Notes: a model not told the origin generated them from the sequence alone. Shown: positions 14,203-23,747, numbered from the stretch's first letter. The stretch is 64,000 bases of DNA from Epidermidibacterium keratini (GCF_009834025.1 NZ_CP047156.1:3804067-3868066); one strand, 5' to 3'. Program-made: numbers and translations.

Positions 14203-16011
14203 ATGAAACTAGTCCGCATCGGTAGCGCTGCGGCCGCCGTCGCCTTCTCGGCGGCGATGCTTGCGGGATGTTCCACCGCAAGCACCAGCGATGGATCATC
14301 GGAAGGGGGCGGCGGCGGCGAGACCGGGCAGATGTGCCCGGAAGGTGACAACAGCGCATTCGAGCGCCCCACCGACGTCAAGCCAACTGACGAGATCGTC
14401 GTAGCGGTGGAAGAAATCCCCAACGCCTACAACAACGACACCGGTCAGTCCAACAGCTTTGCGAACTCGGGTGTCACGACGCTCGTGCAGCCGTCGGCGT
14501 TCCTGGTCGACGGTGATGAGAACGTCTGCATGGACGGCGATCTCATGGAATCTGTCGAGATGACAAGCGAAGATCCGCAGGTCGTCGAGTACAAGATCAA
14601 GGAAGAAGCCACCTGGTCCGATGGCGAGCCGGTGAGCTGCAAGGACTTCTACCTCGACTGGCTCAAGAGCGCGTCGGCGAGCACGTCGCCTGGTGAGACC
14701 GGCGAGGCCGTGCCCGCGTTCGACCCGGCGGGTACCTCGGGCTATGAGCAGATGCAGGCCCCGGAGTGCACCGACGGTCCCGATGGCAAGACCATCAAGA
14801 CGACCTACGACACGCCGTACCCCGACTACAAGTCGCTGTTCGCGTTCCTGGAGCCCGCTCACATCGTTGAGCAGGCTGCCGGTGGTGTCGATGTCACCTC
14901 GTTCAACAAGGATGACAGCTCTCCGGAGCTGCTGGCCTTCGCCGAGCAGTACCGCACGCTGTTCGAGGGCTACAACCTCGATGCTGCGCTGTCGGCTGGT
15001 CCCTACAAGATCGAGTCGGCTTCGCCGGAGCAGGTTGTCCTCGCAGCCAACGAGGACTACTGGGGCGGCAAGGCTGGACCGCAGAAGCTGGTGCTGAAGG
15101 CGCTGTTCGGCGCGCAGACCCAGATTCAGGCTCTGCAGAACCAGGAAGTCCAGGTCATCCAGCCGCAGCCCGATGGCGCGGCGGCTCAGCAGCTGCGCGG
15201 ACTTGAAGGAGTCACCTTCAACGCGTACGCCGGTCTGACCTACGAGCACATCGACTTCAACATGGCGCTGCCGATCTTCCAGGGAGAAGCCGGCAAGGCA
15301 CTTCGCAAGGCCACCTTCCAGTGTGTGGACCGCCAGGAGATCGTCGACAAGCTCGTCGCCGACGTTAACCCCGACACGGTTCCGCTTGGCTCGTTCATGT
15401 TCATGCCTGACGAGGACGGCTACGAGGATCTCTACGCCGACTACAAGACCAAGGACATCGACGCCGCGAAGAAGACCCTCGAAGATGCGGGTTGGACGAT
15501 GGGCGCTGACGGTGTGTACGAGCTGAACGGTCAGAAGGCCACGTTCCGCCTCGGCCACAAGATCGTCGACAACCGCGCCAACATCTCGCAGCTGGTCGCG
15601 GCGTCGTGCGCCGAGGCCGGAATCCAGATCACCGACGACGTGGCGGAGAACTTCAACTCCGACCGTCTGCCGGCGAGCGATTTCGACACGGCCCTCTTCG
15701 CCTGGGTCGGTAACCCGTTCAAGACCTCCTCGGTCGCGAACTACACGACCGGCGGTGGCTCGAACTACAACAACTACTCCAGCGAGAAGTTCGATGAAGC
15801 TGGAAAGAAGGCGCTGACCGAGCTCGATCCGGGCAAGCTGGATGAGTACCTGAAGACGATGGACGAGGCTATGGCGGAGGATCTCCACTCGATTCCGCTG
15901 TACCAGTTCAGCGACATGGTGGCGCAGGTCGACACCTTGACCCCGGTCCTCACCTATGCAGGTGTCTCCGGTGGTGTCCTGTGGAACGCCTACCTGTGGG
16001 AAATGGAGTAA
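14203..16011 (+). CDS. ABC importer substrate-binding lipoprotein, peptide/dipeptide type (SBP family 5)
   Basis: 602 residues from ATG 14203 with GGAGG at seven bases upstream. Lipoprotein signal MKLVRIGSAAAAVAFSAAMLAGC with lipobox LAGC (Cys 23) and a Gly-rich linker. The mature part has the family 5 pattern: EATWSDGEPVSCKDFYLDW near 128, SAGPYKIES near 265, and the dipeptide-pocket-like stretch RKATFQCVDRQEIVDKL near 368. It resembles mycobacterial peptide-binding proteins of the DppA/LpqW type. It is followed by two permease and two ATPase genes in the same direction, so it supplies the external receptor. The exact ligand is not known. Confidence 0.9.
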   Translation: MKLVRIGSAAAAVAFSAAMLAGCSTASTSDGSSEGGGGGETGQMCPEGDNSAFERPTDVKPTDEIVVAVEEIPNAYNNDTGQSNSFANSGVTTLVQPSAFLVDGDENVCMDGDLMESVEMTSEDPQVVEYKIKEEATWSDGEPVSCKDFYLDWLKSASASTSPGETGEAVPAFDPAGTSGYEQMQAPECTDGPDGKTIKTTYDTPYPDYKSLFAFLEPAHIVEQAAGGVDVTSFNKDDSSPELLAFAEQYRTLFEGYNLDAALSAGPYKIESASPEQVVLAANEDYWGGKAGPQKLVLKALFGAQTQIQALQNQEVQVIQPQPDGAAAQQLRGLEGVTFNAYAGLTYEHIDFNMALPIFQGEAGKALRKATFQCVDRQEIVDKLVADVNPDTVPLGSFMFMPDEDGYEDLYADYKTKDIDAAKKTLEDAGWTMGADGVYELNGQKATFRLGHKIVDNRANISQLVAASCAEAGIQITDDVAENFNSDRLPASDFDTALFAWVGNPFKTSSVANYTTGGGSNYNNYSSEKFDEAGKKALTELDPGKLDEYLKTMDEAMAEDLHSIPLYQFSDMVAQVDTLTPVLTYAGVSGGVLWNAYLWEME

Positions 16012-16153
16012 CCACGCAGTAGTGCGCACGCGTGGCGCTGGCCGCTCGGGATGGGTATCCCCTGTCCCGGGCGGCCGGTGTCGCGCCTACCACCTTGGTG
16101 CGTACGGGGCCCGATGACCTCGGCGCGCCCGTCTCTGACCTTGGAGCGTGTTA

Positions 16154-17167
16154 ATGCTTCGCTACATCCTGCGACGGCTAGCCATCTCGGTCGTGCGGCT
16201 CTTCGTCGCATCCTTCATCTGCTACGGCCTCGTCCAGCTGCTCGGCGACCCGATTGCCGCCTGGGCTGAGGGCCAACGCCAGCGAAACCCCAACGGTGCT
16301 GAGGCGGCCATCGCTGCCGCCTACGAGCGCGCTGGCCTCAACAGACCATTCCTCGATCGCTACTGGAGCTGGCTGACGAACTTCGTCACCGGCGACTGGG
16401 GCAAGACGGTCAACCCTGGCCAGAGCCCCATTGAGGTCGAACCCCTCATCTTGCGTTCTCTCGGCATCACGCTGCGCCTGGTCATCCTCGCGACCGTGCT
16501 CGCGATCATCCTGGGCATGCTGATCGGCGTGATCAGCGCAGTACGTCAGTACTCGCTGTTCGACTACACGATCACCGGCTTCACCTTCCTGATGTTCTCG
16601 ATGCCGCTGTTCTGCATTGCCGTGATCCTGAAGATCGTCGGTATCCGCTTCAACGACTGGCTCCAGTCAATCGGCGGAAGTCGATGGATCCAGACAGCCG
16701 GATATCCGGTCGACGGCTTCACCGGCAGCTTCGGTGAGCAGTTCATCCAGTTCGTCGGCGTCTACCTGCTCCCGACGCTGTCACTGCTGGCGATCTCCTT
16801 CGCGACGTTCGCCCGGTTCCAGCGGGCGTCCATGCTCGAGGTGCTGAACGCCGACTACGTGAGGACGGCCCGCGCGAAGGGTCTCAAGCGTGGCCAGGTG
16901 ATCATGCGGCACGCCTTCCGCAACGCGCTGATTCCGGTCATCACGGTGGCAACATTGCAGCTGGGACAGGTGTTCTCCGGTGCGATCATCACCGAGACGG
17001 TGTTTGGCTGGCAGGGCATGGGCTTCCAGCTTGTGAAATACGTCAGACTCAAGGAGTTCAACGTCATCATGGCGTGGCTCATCGTCACCGCGGTCTTCAT
17101 CATCATCTTCAACCTGATCGCGGACATCGTCTACACCGTCCTGGACCCGAGGATTCGCCTTGACTGA
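16154..17167 (+). CDS. ABC importer permease, DppB/OppB type
   Basis: 337 residues from ATG 16154 with GGAG seven bases before it. The first helix is MLRYILRRLAISVVRLFVASFICYGLVQLL. Further helices and the EAA-loop sequence RASMLEVLNADYVRTARAKGLKRGQVIMRHAFRNALIPVIT (near 226) mark it as the first dipeptide/oligopeptide permease. ETVFGWQGMGFQLVKYV is the family C-terminal motif. The stop overlaps the next permease start by eight bases. Confidence 0.92.
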   Translation: MLRYILRRLAISVVRLFVASFICYGLVQLLGDPIAAWAEGQRQRNPNGAEAAIAAAYERAGLNRPFLDRYWSWLTNFVTGDWGKTVNPGQSPIEVEPLILRSLGITLRLVILATVLAIILGMLIGVISAVRQYSLFDYTITGFTFLMFSMPLFCIAVILKIVGIRFNDWLQSIGGSRWIQTAGYPVDGFTGSFGEQFIQFVGVYLLPTLSLLAISFATFARFQRASMLEVLNADYVRTARAKGLKRGQVIMRHAFRNALIPVITVATLQLGQVFSGAIITETVFGWQGMGFQLVKYVRLKEFNVIMAWLIVTAVFIIIFNLIADIVYTVLDPRIRLD

Positions 17168-18140
17168 TCACGACGCACTCAAGACCGAAAAGGACAACAG
17201 CCGGTACCTCGAGGATGTTGACCTGACCGAAGACCAGGCCGTCGCTCCCCTCCCCCCGGAGGGTCCTGGTGATCGCGAGTTCACCGTCGAGGCCCGCAGC
17301 CGCGGCAAGATGGTGCTCCGGCGTTTTCTGCGCCACCGGCTGGCGATGACGGCGACCATCGTCTTCATCGCACTGGTGCTGTTCGCATTTGTCGGTCCTC
17401 TCATCTGGACGAAGGGCATCGGCCCCGACTACGGAAGCCTGCTGCCACCCTCGGCGGAGCACCCGTTTGGCACCGAGCGGCTTGGGCGCGACATGCTCGC
17501 GATGATCATGGCCGGTACGCAGTACTCGCTGTTCATCTCGATCGTGGTCGCGGTCGTCGCCACCGTGCTCGGTGTGACGCTCGGCGCGATCGCCGGCTTC
17601 TACGGCGGCTGGGTCGACTCGTTGGTCAACCGCTTCCTTGAGCTGAACCTGATGCTGCCGTCCGTGGTGGTCGTCGGAGTGATGGTTGTGTACTTCGAGG
17701 GCAGCTGGTTCTGGGTTGCGATGTTCCTGGGACTTACCAACTGGATGACTCTTGCTCGCGTGATCCGAGGCATGGTGCTCTCGCTTCGCGAGAAGGAGTT
17801 CGTGGAGTCAGCCCGTGCGCTCGGCGGCTCGAACGCGCGGATCGTCTTCAAGCACATCGTGCCCAACACGTCCGACGTCATCATCGTCAACACGACGCTG
17901 ACGATCGCGCAGGCCGTGCTGCTGGAGGCAGCACTGTCGTTCATCGGGCTGGGCGTCCAGCCGCCGGACACCTCGTTGGGCCTGCTCATCAACCAGACGC
18001 AAGGCTATCTGCCGACCCCGCAGGCGATCCTGTTCTGGATCCCGCTGCTGTTCATCGTGCTAATCAGCTTGTGTGTCAACTTCATCGGTGACGGGCTGCG
18101 CGACGCGCTCGACCCGCGCCAGAACCGGGTGCGTGCATAA
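17160..18140 (+). CDS. ABC importer permease, DppC/OppC type
   Basis: 326 residues starting at TTG 17160 inside the end of the previous gene. A 55-residue cytoplasmic N-terminus precedes RRFLRHRLAMTATIVFIALVLFAFVGPLIW, then HPFGTERLGRDMLAMIMAGTQYSLFISI, the OppC N-terminal signature. The EAA loop is VRAREKEFVESARALGGSNA-like (here SLREKEFVESARALGGSNAR, near 215). LGVQPPDTSLGLLINQ near the C-terminus is typical. Pairs with the 16154 permease. Confidence 0.92.
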   Translation: MTDHDALKTEKDNSRYLEDVDLTEDQAVAPLPPEGPGDREFTVEARSRGKMVLRRFLRHRLAMTATIVFIALVLFAFVGPLIWTKGIGPDYGSLLPPSAEHPFGTERLGRDMLAMIMAGTQYSLFISIVVAVVATVLGVTLGAIAGFYGGWVDSLVNRFLELNLMLPSVVVVGVMVVYFEGSWFWVAMFLGLTNWMTLARVIRGMVLSLREKEFVESARALGGSNARIVFKHIVPNTSDVIIVNTTLTIAQAVLLEAALSFIGLGVQPPDTSLGLLINQTQGYLPTPQAILFWIPLLFIVLISLCVNFIGDGLRDALDPRQNRVRA

Positions 18141-18143
18141 ATC

Positions 18144-19283
18144 ATGGCTCGAGCTAAGAAAGCGATAGCGACCGCCGCAACTGATCTGAGCGCGCCGCAT
18201 ACCGCGGACGCTCTGCTGTCGGTCCGTGACCTCAACGTCAGCTTCCCGACCGACGACGGGCTCGTCACCGCCGTCCGTAACGTCTCGTTTGACCTGCGGG
18301 CAGGCGAGGCACTCGGCATCGTCGGTGAGTCCGGGTCGGGCAAGTCGGTATCGGCGATGGCACTTATGGGACTGTTGCCGAGTACGACGCGCATCGCCGG
18401 CTCGGTGATGTTCGACGGCAAAGAGCTCATCGGGATGCCCGACGAGGATCAGCGCAAGATCCGCGGCAACGGCATCGCGATGATCTTCCAGGATCCGATG
18501 ACCTCGCTGAACCCGGTTCACACCGTGGGCAAGCAGCTCGCCGAGGCATACGTCGCTCACAACGACGTGAGCAAGGATGCCGCACGCGAGAAGGTCATCG
18601 AGACGCTGAAGGCAGTCGGTATCCCCCAGCCCGACCGCCGCGCGCGGCAGTATCCGCACGAGTTCTCCGGCGGTATGCGACAGCGCGCGATGATCGCGAT
18701 GGCGGTGATCAACGAACCACGGCTGATCATCGCCGACGAGCCGACCACGGCTCTCGACGTCACCGTGCAGGCGCAGATCCTGGAAACATTGCAGGCACTG
18801 CAGGAAAACACGGACGCGGCGATCATGTTCATCACCCACGATCTCGGTGTGGTCGCCGCGGTGACTGACCGTGCCCAGGTGATGTACGCCGGCACCATCG
18901 TCGAGACCGGTCCCGTGCACGAGGTACTGCGCACGCCCCGGATGCCCTACACCGCAGGCCTTATCGGATCAATTCCGAAGACGGCCGGTATCGGGACGCG
19001 GCTGACCCCCATTCCCGGTGCTCCCCCGTCGTTGATCAACATCGCACCAGGTTGCACGTTCGCTCCCCGCTGCTACATGGCGCGCGAGGTCTGCAACGAG
19101 GCCGAACCGCCGCTGGTCGATGTCAACGGACCAATCCACAAGTCACGGTGCCTCTTCTGGGAAGAGGTCACCCGGGTCGACGCGGTCGCGGCCGAGATCG
19201 AAGAGGAAGCCGCCGCCGTCGAGGCCCAGGAGGCCGCTGCTGAGCGTGATGCGTTCGCGGCAAGCAATGAGGAGGTGCGATGA
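18144..19283 (+). CDS. ABC importer ATPase, DppD/OppD type
   Basis: 379 residues. Walker A GESGSGKS at 61-68, Q-loop [12 protein letters not shown] near 114, signature [14 protein letters not shown] near 174, Walker [13 protein letters not shown] near 195, and switch His in [10 protein letters not shown] near 233. The C-terminal oligopeptide-ATPase extension has a Cys cluster ([15 protein letters not shown] and RCLFW). An acidic Glu/Ala tail (about 340-379) is unusual. It overlaps the next ATPase by four bases (ATGA). Confidence 0.93.
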   Translation: MARAKKAIATAATDLSAPHTADALLSVRDLNVSFPTDDGLVTAVRNVSFDLRAGEALGIVGESGSGKSVSAMALMGLLPSTTRIAGSVMFDGKELIGMPDEDQRKIRGNGIAMIFQDPMTSLNPVHTVGKQLAEAYVAHNDVSKDAAREKVIETLKAVGIPQPDRRARQYPHEFSGGMRQRAMIAMAVINEPRLIIADEPTTALDVTVQAQILETLQALQENTDAAIMFITHDLGVVAAVTDRAQVMYAGTIVETGPVHEVLRTPRMPYTAGLIGSIPKTAGIGTRLTPIPGAPPSLINIAPGCTFAPRCYMAREVCNEAEPPLVDVNGPIHKSRCLFWEEVTRVDAVAAEIEEEAAAVEAQEAAAERDAFAASNEEVR

Positions 19284-20425
19284 CCGAGTCCACTTCACCC
19301 AAGCACGACTCACCGGAGCAGGCCACGTTGGCTGAATCCACTGGTGCGCCGCCAAAGCACGCAGCTTCTGGCGAATCGCTCCTGCAGGTCGAAGATCTCG
19401 TGATGGAGTTCCCGGTTGGCAAAGGCGGGCTCTTCCGCCGTGCGCAGGAGACGGTGCACGCGGTTGCCGGTGTCTCGTTTGACATCAAGGCCGGCGAAAC
19501 GCTCGGCCTGGTAGGCGAATCCGGCTGCGGCAAGACAACGACGGGCCGCGCCGTACTGCAGCTGCATCGTCCGACCTCGGGCAGCGTGAAGTTCGAGGGC
19601 CGTGAGCTGACCGGGCTGTCGGCCAACGAGATGCGCCCGATCCGCCGCGATATGCAGATCGTGTTTCAGGATCCGTATGCCTCACTTAACCCGAGGTGGA
19701 CGATCAACGACATCCTCACCGAGCCGTTCGAGATCCATGGTGTGAAGAACATCGATACCCGCAAGCGGGTCGGTGAGCTACTCGAGCTCGTGGGACTCAA
19801 GCCTGAGCACCGCAACCGCTACGGGCACGAGTTCTCTGGTGGTCAGCGGCAGCGCATCGGTGTCGCCCGCGCGCTCGCGCTGAACCCGAAGCTGATCGTT
19901 CTGGACGAGCCGGTGTCCGCCCTGGACGTGTCCGTGCAGGCCGGCGTGGTCAACCTGCTGGAGGATCTGCAGGAGGAGCTGGGGTTGGCGTACTGCTTCA
20001 TCGCGCACGACCTGTCCGTCGTACGGCACATCTCTGATCGCGTCGCGGTGATGTACCTCGGCAAGATCGTGGAGATCGGACCACGCGATGAGGTCTACAA
20101 CAACCCGCGCCATCCCTACACGATGGCGTTGCTGTCGGCAGCGCCAGAGGCCGATCCCAACGAAGACGGCATGCGCGAGCGGATCATCCTGACCGGTGAT
20201 GTGCCCAGCCCGATCAACCCGCCGTCAGGATGTCGCTTCCGCACCCGTTGCTGGAAGGCGCAGGAGAAGTGCGCAGTCGAGGAGCCCCCGCTTGTCGACA
20301 TGGGCGGCGGACGGTTGGCCGCCTGCCACTTCCCCGCCACCGACCTTGCCACCGAGGCTGCGGCAGCACACGCCCATCGCGACAAGGTCCAGCCAGACCT
20401 GCTGGCGACGCAGCTGACCTCCTGA
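19280..20425 (+). CDS. ABC importer ATPase, DppF/OppF type
   Basis: 381 residues. A 35-residue N-terminal extension precedes [21 protein letters not shown]. Walker A GESGCGKT near 76, Q-loop [14 protein letters not shown] near 130, signature [15 protein letters not shown] near 192, Walker [13 protein letters not shown] near 209, His switch IAHDLSVV near 245. The C-terminal Cys cluster [15 protein letters not shown] and AACHFP mirrors the partner ATPase. Last gene of the operon; a strong hairpin follows at 20437. Confidence 0.93.
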   Translation: MTESTSPKHDSPEQATLAESTGAPPKHAASGESLLQVEDLVMEFPVGKGGLFRRAQETVHAVAGVSFDIKAGETLGLVGESGCGKTTTGRAVLQLHRPTSGSVKFEGRELTGLSANEMRPIRRDMQIVFQDPYASLNPRWTINDILTEPFEIHGVKNIDTRKRVGELLELVGLKPEHRNRYGHEFSGGQRQRIGVARALALNPKLIVLDEPVSALDVSVQAGVVNLLEDLQEELGLAYCFIAHDLSVVRHISDRVAVMYLGKIVEIGPRDEVYNNPRHPYTMALLSAAPEADPNEDGMRERIILTGDVPSPINPPSGCRFRTRCWKAQEKCAVEEPPLVDMGGGRLAACHFPATDLATEAAAAHAHRDKVQPDLLATQLTS

Positions 20426-20436
20426 GCAGTACGCCG

Positions 20437-20477
20437 ACGGGCACGCATGATCTGATTGACCGATCATGCGTGCCCGT
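20437..20477 (+). terminator. Perfect 16-bp hairpin after the ABC importer operon
   Basis: Arms 20437-20452 and 20462-20477 pair perfectly (ACGGGCACGC... with GATCATGCG...) around a nine-base loop TGATTGACC, with no U-run. It lies 11 bp after the last importer stop. Its right arm contains the start codon of the next gene (ATG 20466). Confidence 0.75.
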
Positions 20478-21611
20478 CTGCTTCCGTTTATTCTCGTCCT
20501 CTTTGCCGTCTCGGCGATCCTGCATGGCTACGTCGCCTACCGGCTGCTGATCGGCCTTGCCGGCATCACGCCCAGCGTCGCGCTGAGCGTGGCGCTCGTG
20601 CTCTCGTTGGTGCACGTCGGACTGCTCATGCTGGCGCATGGCCGCGGCTTCGATATCGCAGCCGTCATGGGCGACACCTGGCTGGGCATCATCTTCCAGC
20701 TGTTCGTCTGGTGCCTGCTGACCGAGCCACTGCGGCTCGTACTGGCGTTGGCAGGCTTCGAGCCGGGTCCTCGCGACGTGATCAGCGGGATCGTCGCCCT
20801 TGCCCTCGCAGCCATCGCGCTGGCCTGGGGTGCTTTCAGGGCACTGGGCCCGGTGCGACCGAAGTACGTCGAGATCACCCTGCCCCGGCTCCCGGCAGCG
20901 CTCGACGGTCTGCGCATCGTCCAGATCGCCGACACCCACTGCAGCCCCTACCTCGGGCCGGCCTGGATGCGTCGCGTCGTACGCGCCGTCAATGCAGAGC
21001 GTCCCGACATTGCCTGTCACACCGGCGATCTTGCCGACGGCCCGACGTCCCGGCGTACGCCGGCCATTCGTGAGTTGAGCAAAGTCCAGGCACCGCAGCG
21101 CTTCTTCATCACCGGAAACCACGAGTACTTCACTGATGCGGAGTACTGGGGTCGGACGATGACCGAACTCGGCTGGGACTTCTTGCATAATCGCCACGTG
21201 CGGTTCGATCGCGACGGCTCGACGCTCGTAATCGCCGGAATCGACGATCCGACCGGCGCGGCACGCGGGATCGCCGGCCATGGACCGCATCTGAACGCTG
21301 CGCTGGAGGGCGTATCCGGTGATGAGTGTGTGCTGCTGCTTGCGCATCAGCCGGCTCAGATCGCCGATGCCGTGCGGCACGGCGGGATCGACCTGCAGCT
21401 GTCCGGACACACGCACGGCGGGCAGATGTGGCCGTTCCACTACCTCGTGCGCCTCGACCAAAAGATCGTCGCGGGCCTTGCGGCTCGAGGCGACACGCAG
21501 ATTTACGTCAGCCGCGGAGTCGGCTTCTGGGGTCCGCCGTTTCGCATCGGCGCACCGCCGGAGCTGACCGTGATCACGCTTCGCTCAGGGACTGACCCAC
21601 AGTCGGTCTAG
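20466..21611 (+). CDS. Membrane-anchored calcineurin-like metallophosphoesterase
   Basis: 381 residues. About four hydrophobic helices (residues 5-28, 36-58, 68-92, 98-124) are followed by a YkuE-type phosphoesterase domain. Metal-binding motifs are visible: IVQIADTHC (D-x-H) near 155, HTGDLADG (G-D-x-x-D) near 186, FITGNHEYF (G-N-H-E) near 212, LLAHQP near 293 and LSGHTHGGQM (G-H-x-H) near 312. The catalytic domain is probably outside the membrane; related proteins are called YkuE-like. The start ATG lies inside the hairpin that ends the previous operon. The 3' end overlaps a gene on the other strand. Confidence 0.9.
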   Translation: MRARLLPFILVLFAVSAILHGYVAYRLLIGLAGITPSVALSVALVLSLVHVGLLMLAHGRGFDIAAVMGDTWLGIIFQLFVWCLLTEPLRLVLALAGFEPGPRDVISGIVALALAAIALAWGAFRALGPVRPKYVEITLPRLPAALDGLRIVQIADTHCSPYLGPAWMRRVVRAVNAERPDIACHTGDLADGPTSRRTPAIRELSKVQAPQRFFITGNHEYFTDAEYWGRTMTELGWDFLHNRHVRFDRDGSTLVIAGIDDPTGAARGIAGHGPHLNAALEGVSGDECVLLLAHQPAQIADAVRHGGIDLQLSGHTHGGQMWPFHYLVRLDQKIVAGLAARGDTQIYVSRGVGFWGPPFRIGAPPELTVITLRSGTDPQSV

Positions 21612-21920
21612 GTCACCGCACGCCGCGATGACTTCTTTGGAGACCGATCGCAGCTCTGCCGCGTCTGCCTGGTCGGTCACCGCGGCCTCAAGCACCTCGA
21701 CGGCCGAGCGGAGCACATAGAGCCGATCCTGCAGGCTTTCTAGCTCCACCCGGCGTACGACGACGTCGTCGGGGCTCACCGCGCCGCTTCCGGACTGCTG
21801 GTGGCGTTTCTCGTATGCTCGTTGCCGGCACGCCTGACTGCAGTAACGTCGTCGGCGGCCCAGCGTGGAGTCGTTGAGGATCTGGCGGCTGCACCACAAG
21901 CAGCGCGGCTGTGCACTCAC
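21585..21920 (-). CDS. Small zinc-ribbon protein of actinobacterial type
   Basis: 111 residues from GTG 21920 (reads SAQPRCLWCSRQIL). An N-terminal Cys cluster CLWC and a downstream RRRRYCSQACRQRAYEKR provide four Cys for one zinc, followed by a helical tail (LESLQDRLYVLRSAVEVLEAAV) that may be a coiled coil. Similar short proteins are common in actinobacteria; no function is known. A TACGCT hexamer six bases before the GTG supports this start over a longer upstream frame. It overlaps the 3' end of the phosphoesterase gene by 27 bases. Confidence 0.75.
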   Translation of the reverse strand: MSAQPRCLWCSRQILNDSTLGRRRRYCSQACRQRAYEKRHQQSGSGAVSPDDVVVRRVELESLQDRLYVLRSAVEVLEAAVTDQADAAELRSVSKEVIAACGDLDRLWVSP

Positions 21921-21926
21921 ACGCCC

Positions 21927-21932
21927 AGCGTA
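21927..21932 (-). promoter_or_regulatory. -10 hexamer of the zinc-ribbon gene
   Basis: TACGCT on the minus strand, six bases before GTG 21920. Confidence 0.5.
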
Positions 21933-21972
21933 ATGGCGACCAAGAAGTGGTCCGGGGAGGATGAGCACGAGC

Positions 21973-22746
21973 ATGGCCAAACCATACTTCGGCACGACGC
22001 GACCGATCGCGTTCGCCCACCGCGGTGGTGCGTTCGATGGCATCGAGAACTCGATGGAGGCCTTCGAGCGCTGCGTGTCGATGGGGTACCGCTTCCTGGA
22101 GACCGACGTACACCTCACGAAGGACGGCGTCGTCGTCGCCGTCCACGACCCCACGCTTGAGCGGACCACCGATCGCGCCGGGAAGGTTCGCGACCTCACG
22201 TGGGCTGAGGTCAGTAAGGCAAAGATCGGCGGTACCGCAACGATTCCGCGGCTGGTCGATCTGCTCGATGCCTTCCCCGACGTTCACCTCAACATTGACG
22301 CGAAGGTCGCCGACGTGGTCACGCCGCTCGCCCACCTACTCGTGGGTCGAGGCAGGGCGGATCTCGAGCGAGTGTGTCTCGCCTCGTTCTCCGATGCCCG
22401 GTTGCGCAAGCTGCGGACGCTGACCCGCGGAGCGGCGGCGTACTCGATGGGCCCGGCAGAGATCGGCCGGCTGCGAGTCGCCTCCTACAGCCGACGCGCC
22501 CGCAACTATCTTCCCCTGCCCGGCGACGTCGCCCAGGTCCCAGTTTCGGTGCGGGGCAGGCGAATCGTCGACGCGCGGTTTGTGCAGACGGCGCACGAGC
22601 TCGGCAAGCAGGTGCACGTGTGGACCATCGACGATCCCGACCAGATGCGGTCGCTGCTGGATCTCGGCGTCGACGCGATCATGACCGACGAGCCGCAAGT
22701 GCTCAAGGACGTGCTGATCGAGCGCGGCGAATGGACCGGCGCGTGA
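21973..22746 (+). CDS. Glycerophosphodiester phosphodiesterase
   Basis: 257 residues from ATG 21973 (MAKPYFGTTRPIAFAHRGG). An in-frame ATG at 21961 directly abuts GGGGAGG and is less likely. Catalytic motifs: AHRGG near 14 with ENSMEAF, ETDVHLTKDGVVVAVHDPTLERTTD near 38 (Glu/Asp metal ligands and the second His), LNIDAKV near 97 and HVWTIDDPDQM near 216. It hydrolyses glycerophosphodiesters to glycerol-3-phosphate and alcohols. No signal peptide, so it is probably cytosolic. A phospholipid acyltransferase gene follows, consistent with lipid turnover. Confidence 0.9.
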   Translation: MAKPYFGTTRPIAFAHRGGAFDGIENSMEAFERCVSMGYRFLETDVHLTKDGVVVAVHDPTLERTTDRAGKVRDLTWAEVSKAKIGGTATIPRLVDLLDAFPDVHLNIDAKVADVVTPLAHLLVGRGRADLERVCLASFSDARLRKLRTLTRGAAAYSMGPAEIGRLRVASYSRRARNYLPLPGDVAQVPVSVRGRRIVDARFVQTAHELGKQVHVWTIDDPDQMRSLLDLGVDAIMTDEPQVLKDVLIERGEWTGA

Positions 22747-22760
22747 TCGGGACGCCCGGG

Positions 22761-22811
22761 GATCTCGACAACCGCTCGGTCGCTAGCGCTCCCTCGCTGC
22801 TCGATCACCGG
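22761..22811. repeat. Dispersed palindromic repeat, copy 2
   Basis: GATCTCGACAACCGCTCGG... to ...GCTGCTCGATCACCGG with the central CGCTAGCG. The tandem repeat that follows appears to be an expansion of its right end. Confidence 0.7.
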
Positions 22812-22904
22812 GAAGGGCAGCTCGACCGCCGGGAAGGGAAGCTCGACCGCCGGGAAGGGCAGCTCGACCGCCGGGAAGGGCAGCTCGACCGCCGGGAAGG
22901 GCAG
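22800..22904 (+). repeat. 21-bp tandem repeat, five units
   Basis: Units start at 22800, 22821, 22842, 22863 and 22884; each reads CTCGACCGCCGGGAAGG plus CAG-type end (first unit with two changes). Every unit contains GGGAAGGG, a Shine-Dalgarno-like string, and the last lies just before the acyltransferase start. Confidence 0.85.
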
Positions 22905-22909
22905 CTGCG

Positions 22910-23722
22910 GTGAGTGACTGGTTCGAGCGGCAGCAGCGAAGCGCCGCTCAGGAACCCTGGTGGTTCTGGCGAGGTGCGCTGCGCTACGGCTGGCCGCTGG
23001 TGTCGGTCTTCGGTTCGCTGCGAGTGACCGGAGGCGTCTCGGAGCAACTACGGCGCGGACCGCTGCTGATCGCGCCGAATCACATCGGCAACTTCGACAC
23101 GTTCGTGATCGCCATCGCGATGGCCCGGATCGGACTGCGCGCCCGCTTCCTGATCACCGGCGGAATCATGGACGCCCCGGTGGTCGGTCCGCTGCTGGAT
23201 CGCTCTGGCAACCTTCGGGTAAACCGCGGCAAGGTCGACGCGATGCGCTCGATGCAACTGGTCGACATCGCGCTCCAGCACGGGGCGCATCTGTGCATCT
23301 ACCAAGAGGGCCGCGTCTCGCTCGACCCCGGCCTGTGGCCTGAGCGCGGCAAGACCGGCCTCGCGCGAATCGCCCTCGATCACGACGTACCGGTCATCCC
23401 GGTTGCGCAGTGGGGCGCACACGAGGTCACGAAGTATGAGGACCTTCGGGCAATGCTGACCTCGACAGCCACCTCGCCGCTTCGCCGGCCAAAGCTGCAG
23501 GTGCACTTCGGCGAGCCCGTTGACCTCAGCGGCCTGCAGAACGGTCGGCCAGGCGATGCGATCAAAGCGCGCAACCGAATCGCTGCGGCCATCACCCGCG
23601 ACCTGGTGCCGCTGCGCCAAGACGAGCTGGAGCGGCCGAGGTTTCGTGACGAGACGCGGCCGATCGCCGACCGGCCGACGGCGGCGTTTCCCGGCGGCGT
23701 AGTGCCGGATGTGCTGCCGTAG
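22910..23722 (+). CDS. 1-acyl-sn-glycerol-3-phosphate acyltransferase (PlsC-like)
   Basis: 270 residues from GTG 22910 (reads SDWFERQQRSAAQEP). PlsC motifs: I at NHIGNFDTF (NHxxxxD-type) near 57, II at LLDRSGNLRVNRG near 93, III at YQEGRVSLDPGL (EGxxS type) near 129, IV at VPVIPVAQWG near 155. It transfers an acyl chain to lysophosphatidate or a related acceptor at the membrane. The ribosome-binding site candidate is GGGAAGGG in the last unit of a tandem repeat. Confidence 0.88.
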   Translation: MSDWFERQQRSAAQEPWWFWRGALRYGWPLVSVFGSLRVTGGVSEQLRRGPLLIAPNHIGNFDTFVIAIAMARIGLRARFLITGGIMDAPVVGPLLDRSGNLRVNRGKVDAMRSMQLVDIALQHGAHLCIYQEGRVSLDPGLWPERGKTGLARIALDHDVPVIPVAQWGAHEVTKYEDLRAMLTSTATSPLRRPKLQVHFGEPVDLSGLQNGRPGDAIKARNRIAAAITRDLVPLRQDELERPRFRDETRPIADRPTAAFPGGVVPDVLP

Positions 23723-23747
23723 TTGGGTTCTTTGACCGGCGGACGTG

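Noticed and set aside
14296-16029. A 577-codon minus-strand frame opposite the substrate-binding protein
   Set aside because: Shadow of the importer gene; the plus strand has a lipobox, ribosome-binding site and family motifs.
22800-22904. CRISPR-like array at the 21-bp tandem repeat
   Set aside because: Units are directly abutting with no spacers and no Cas genes are near.
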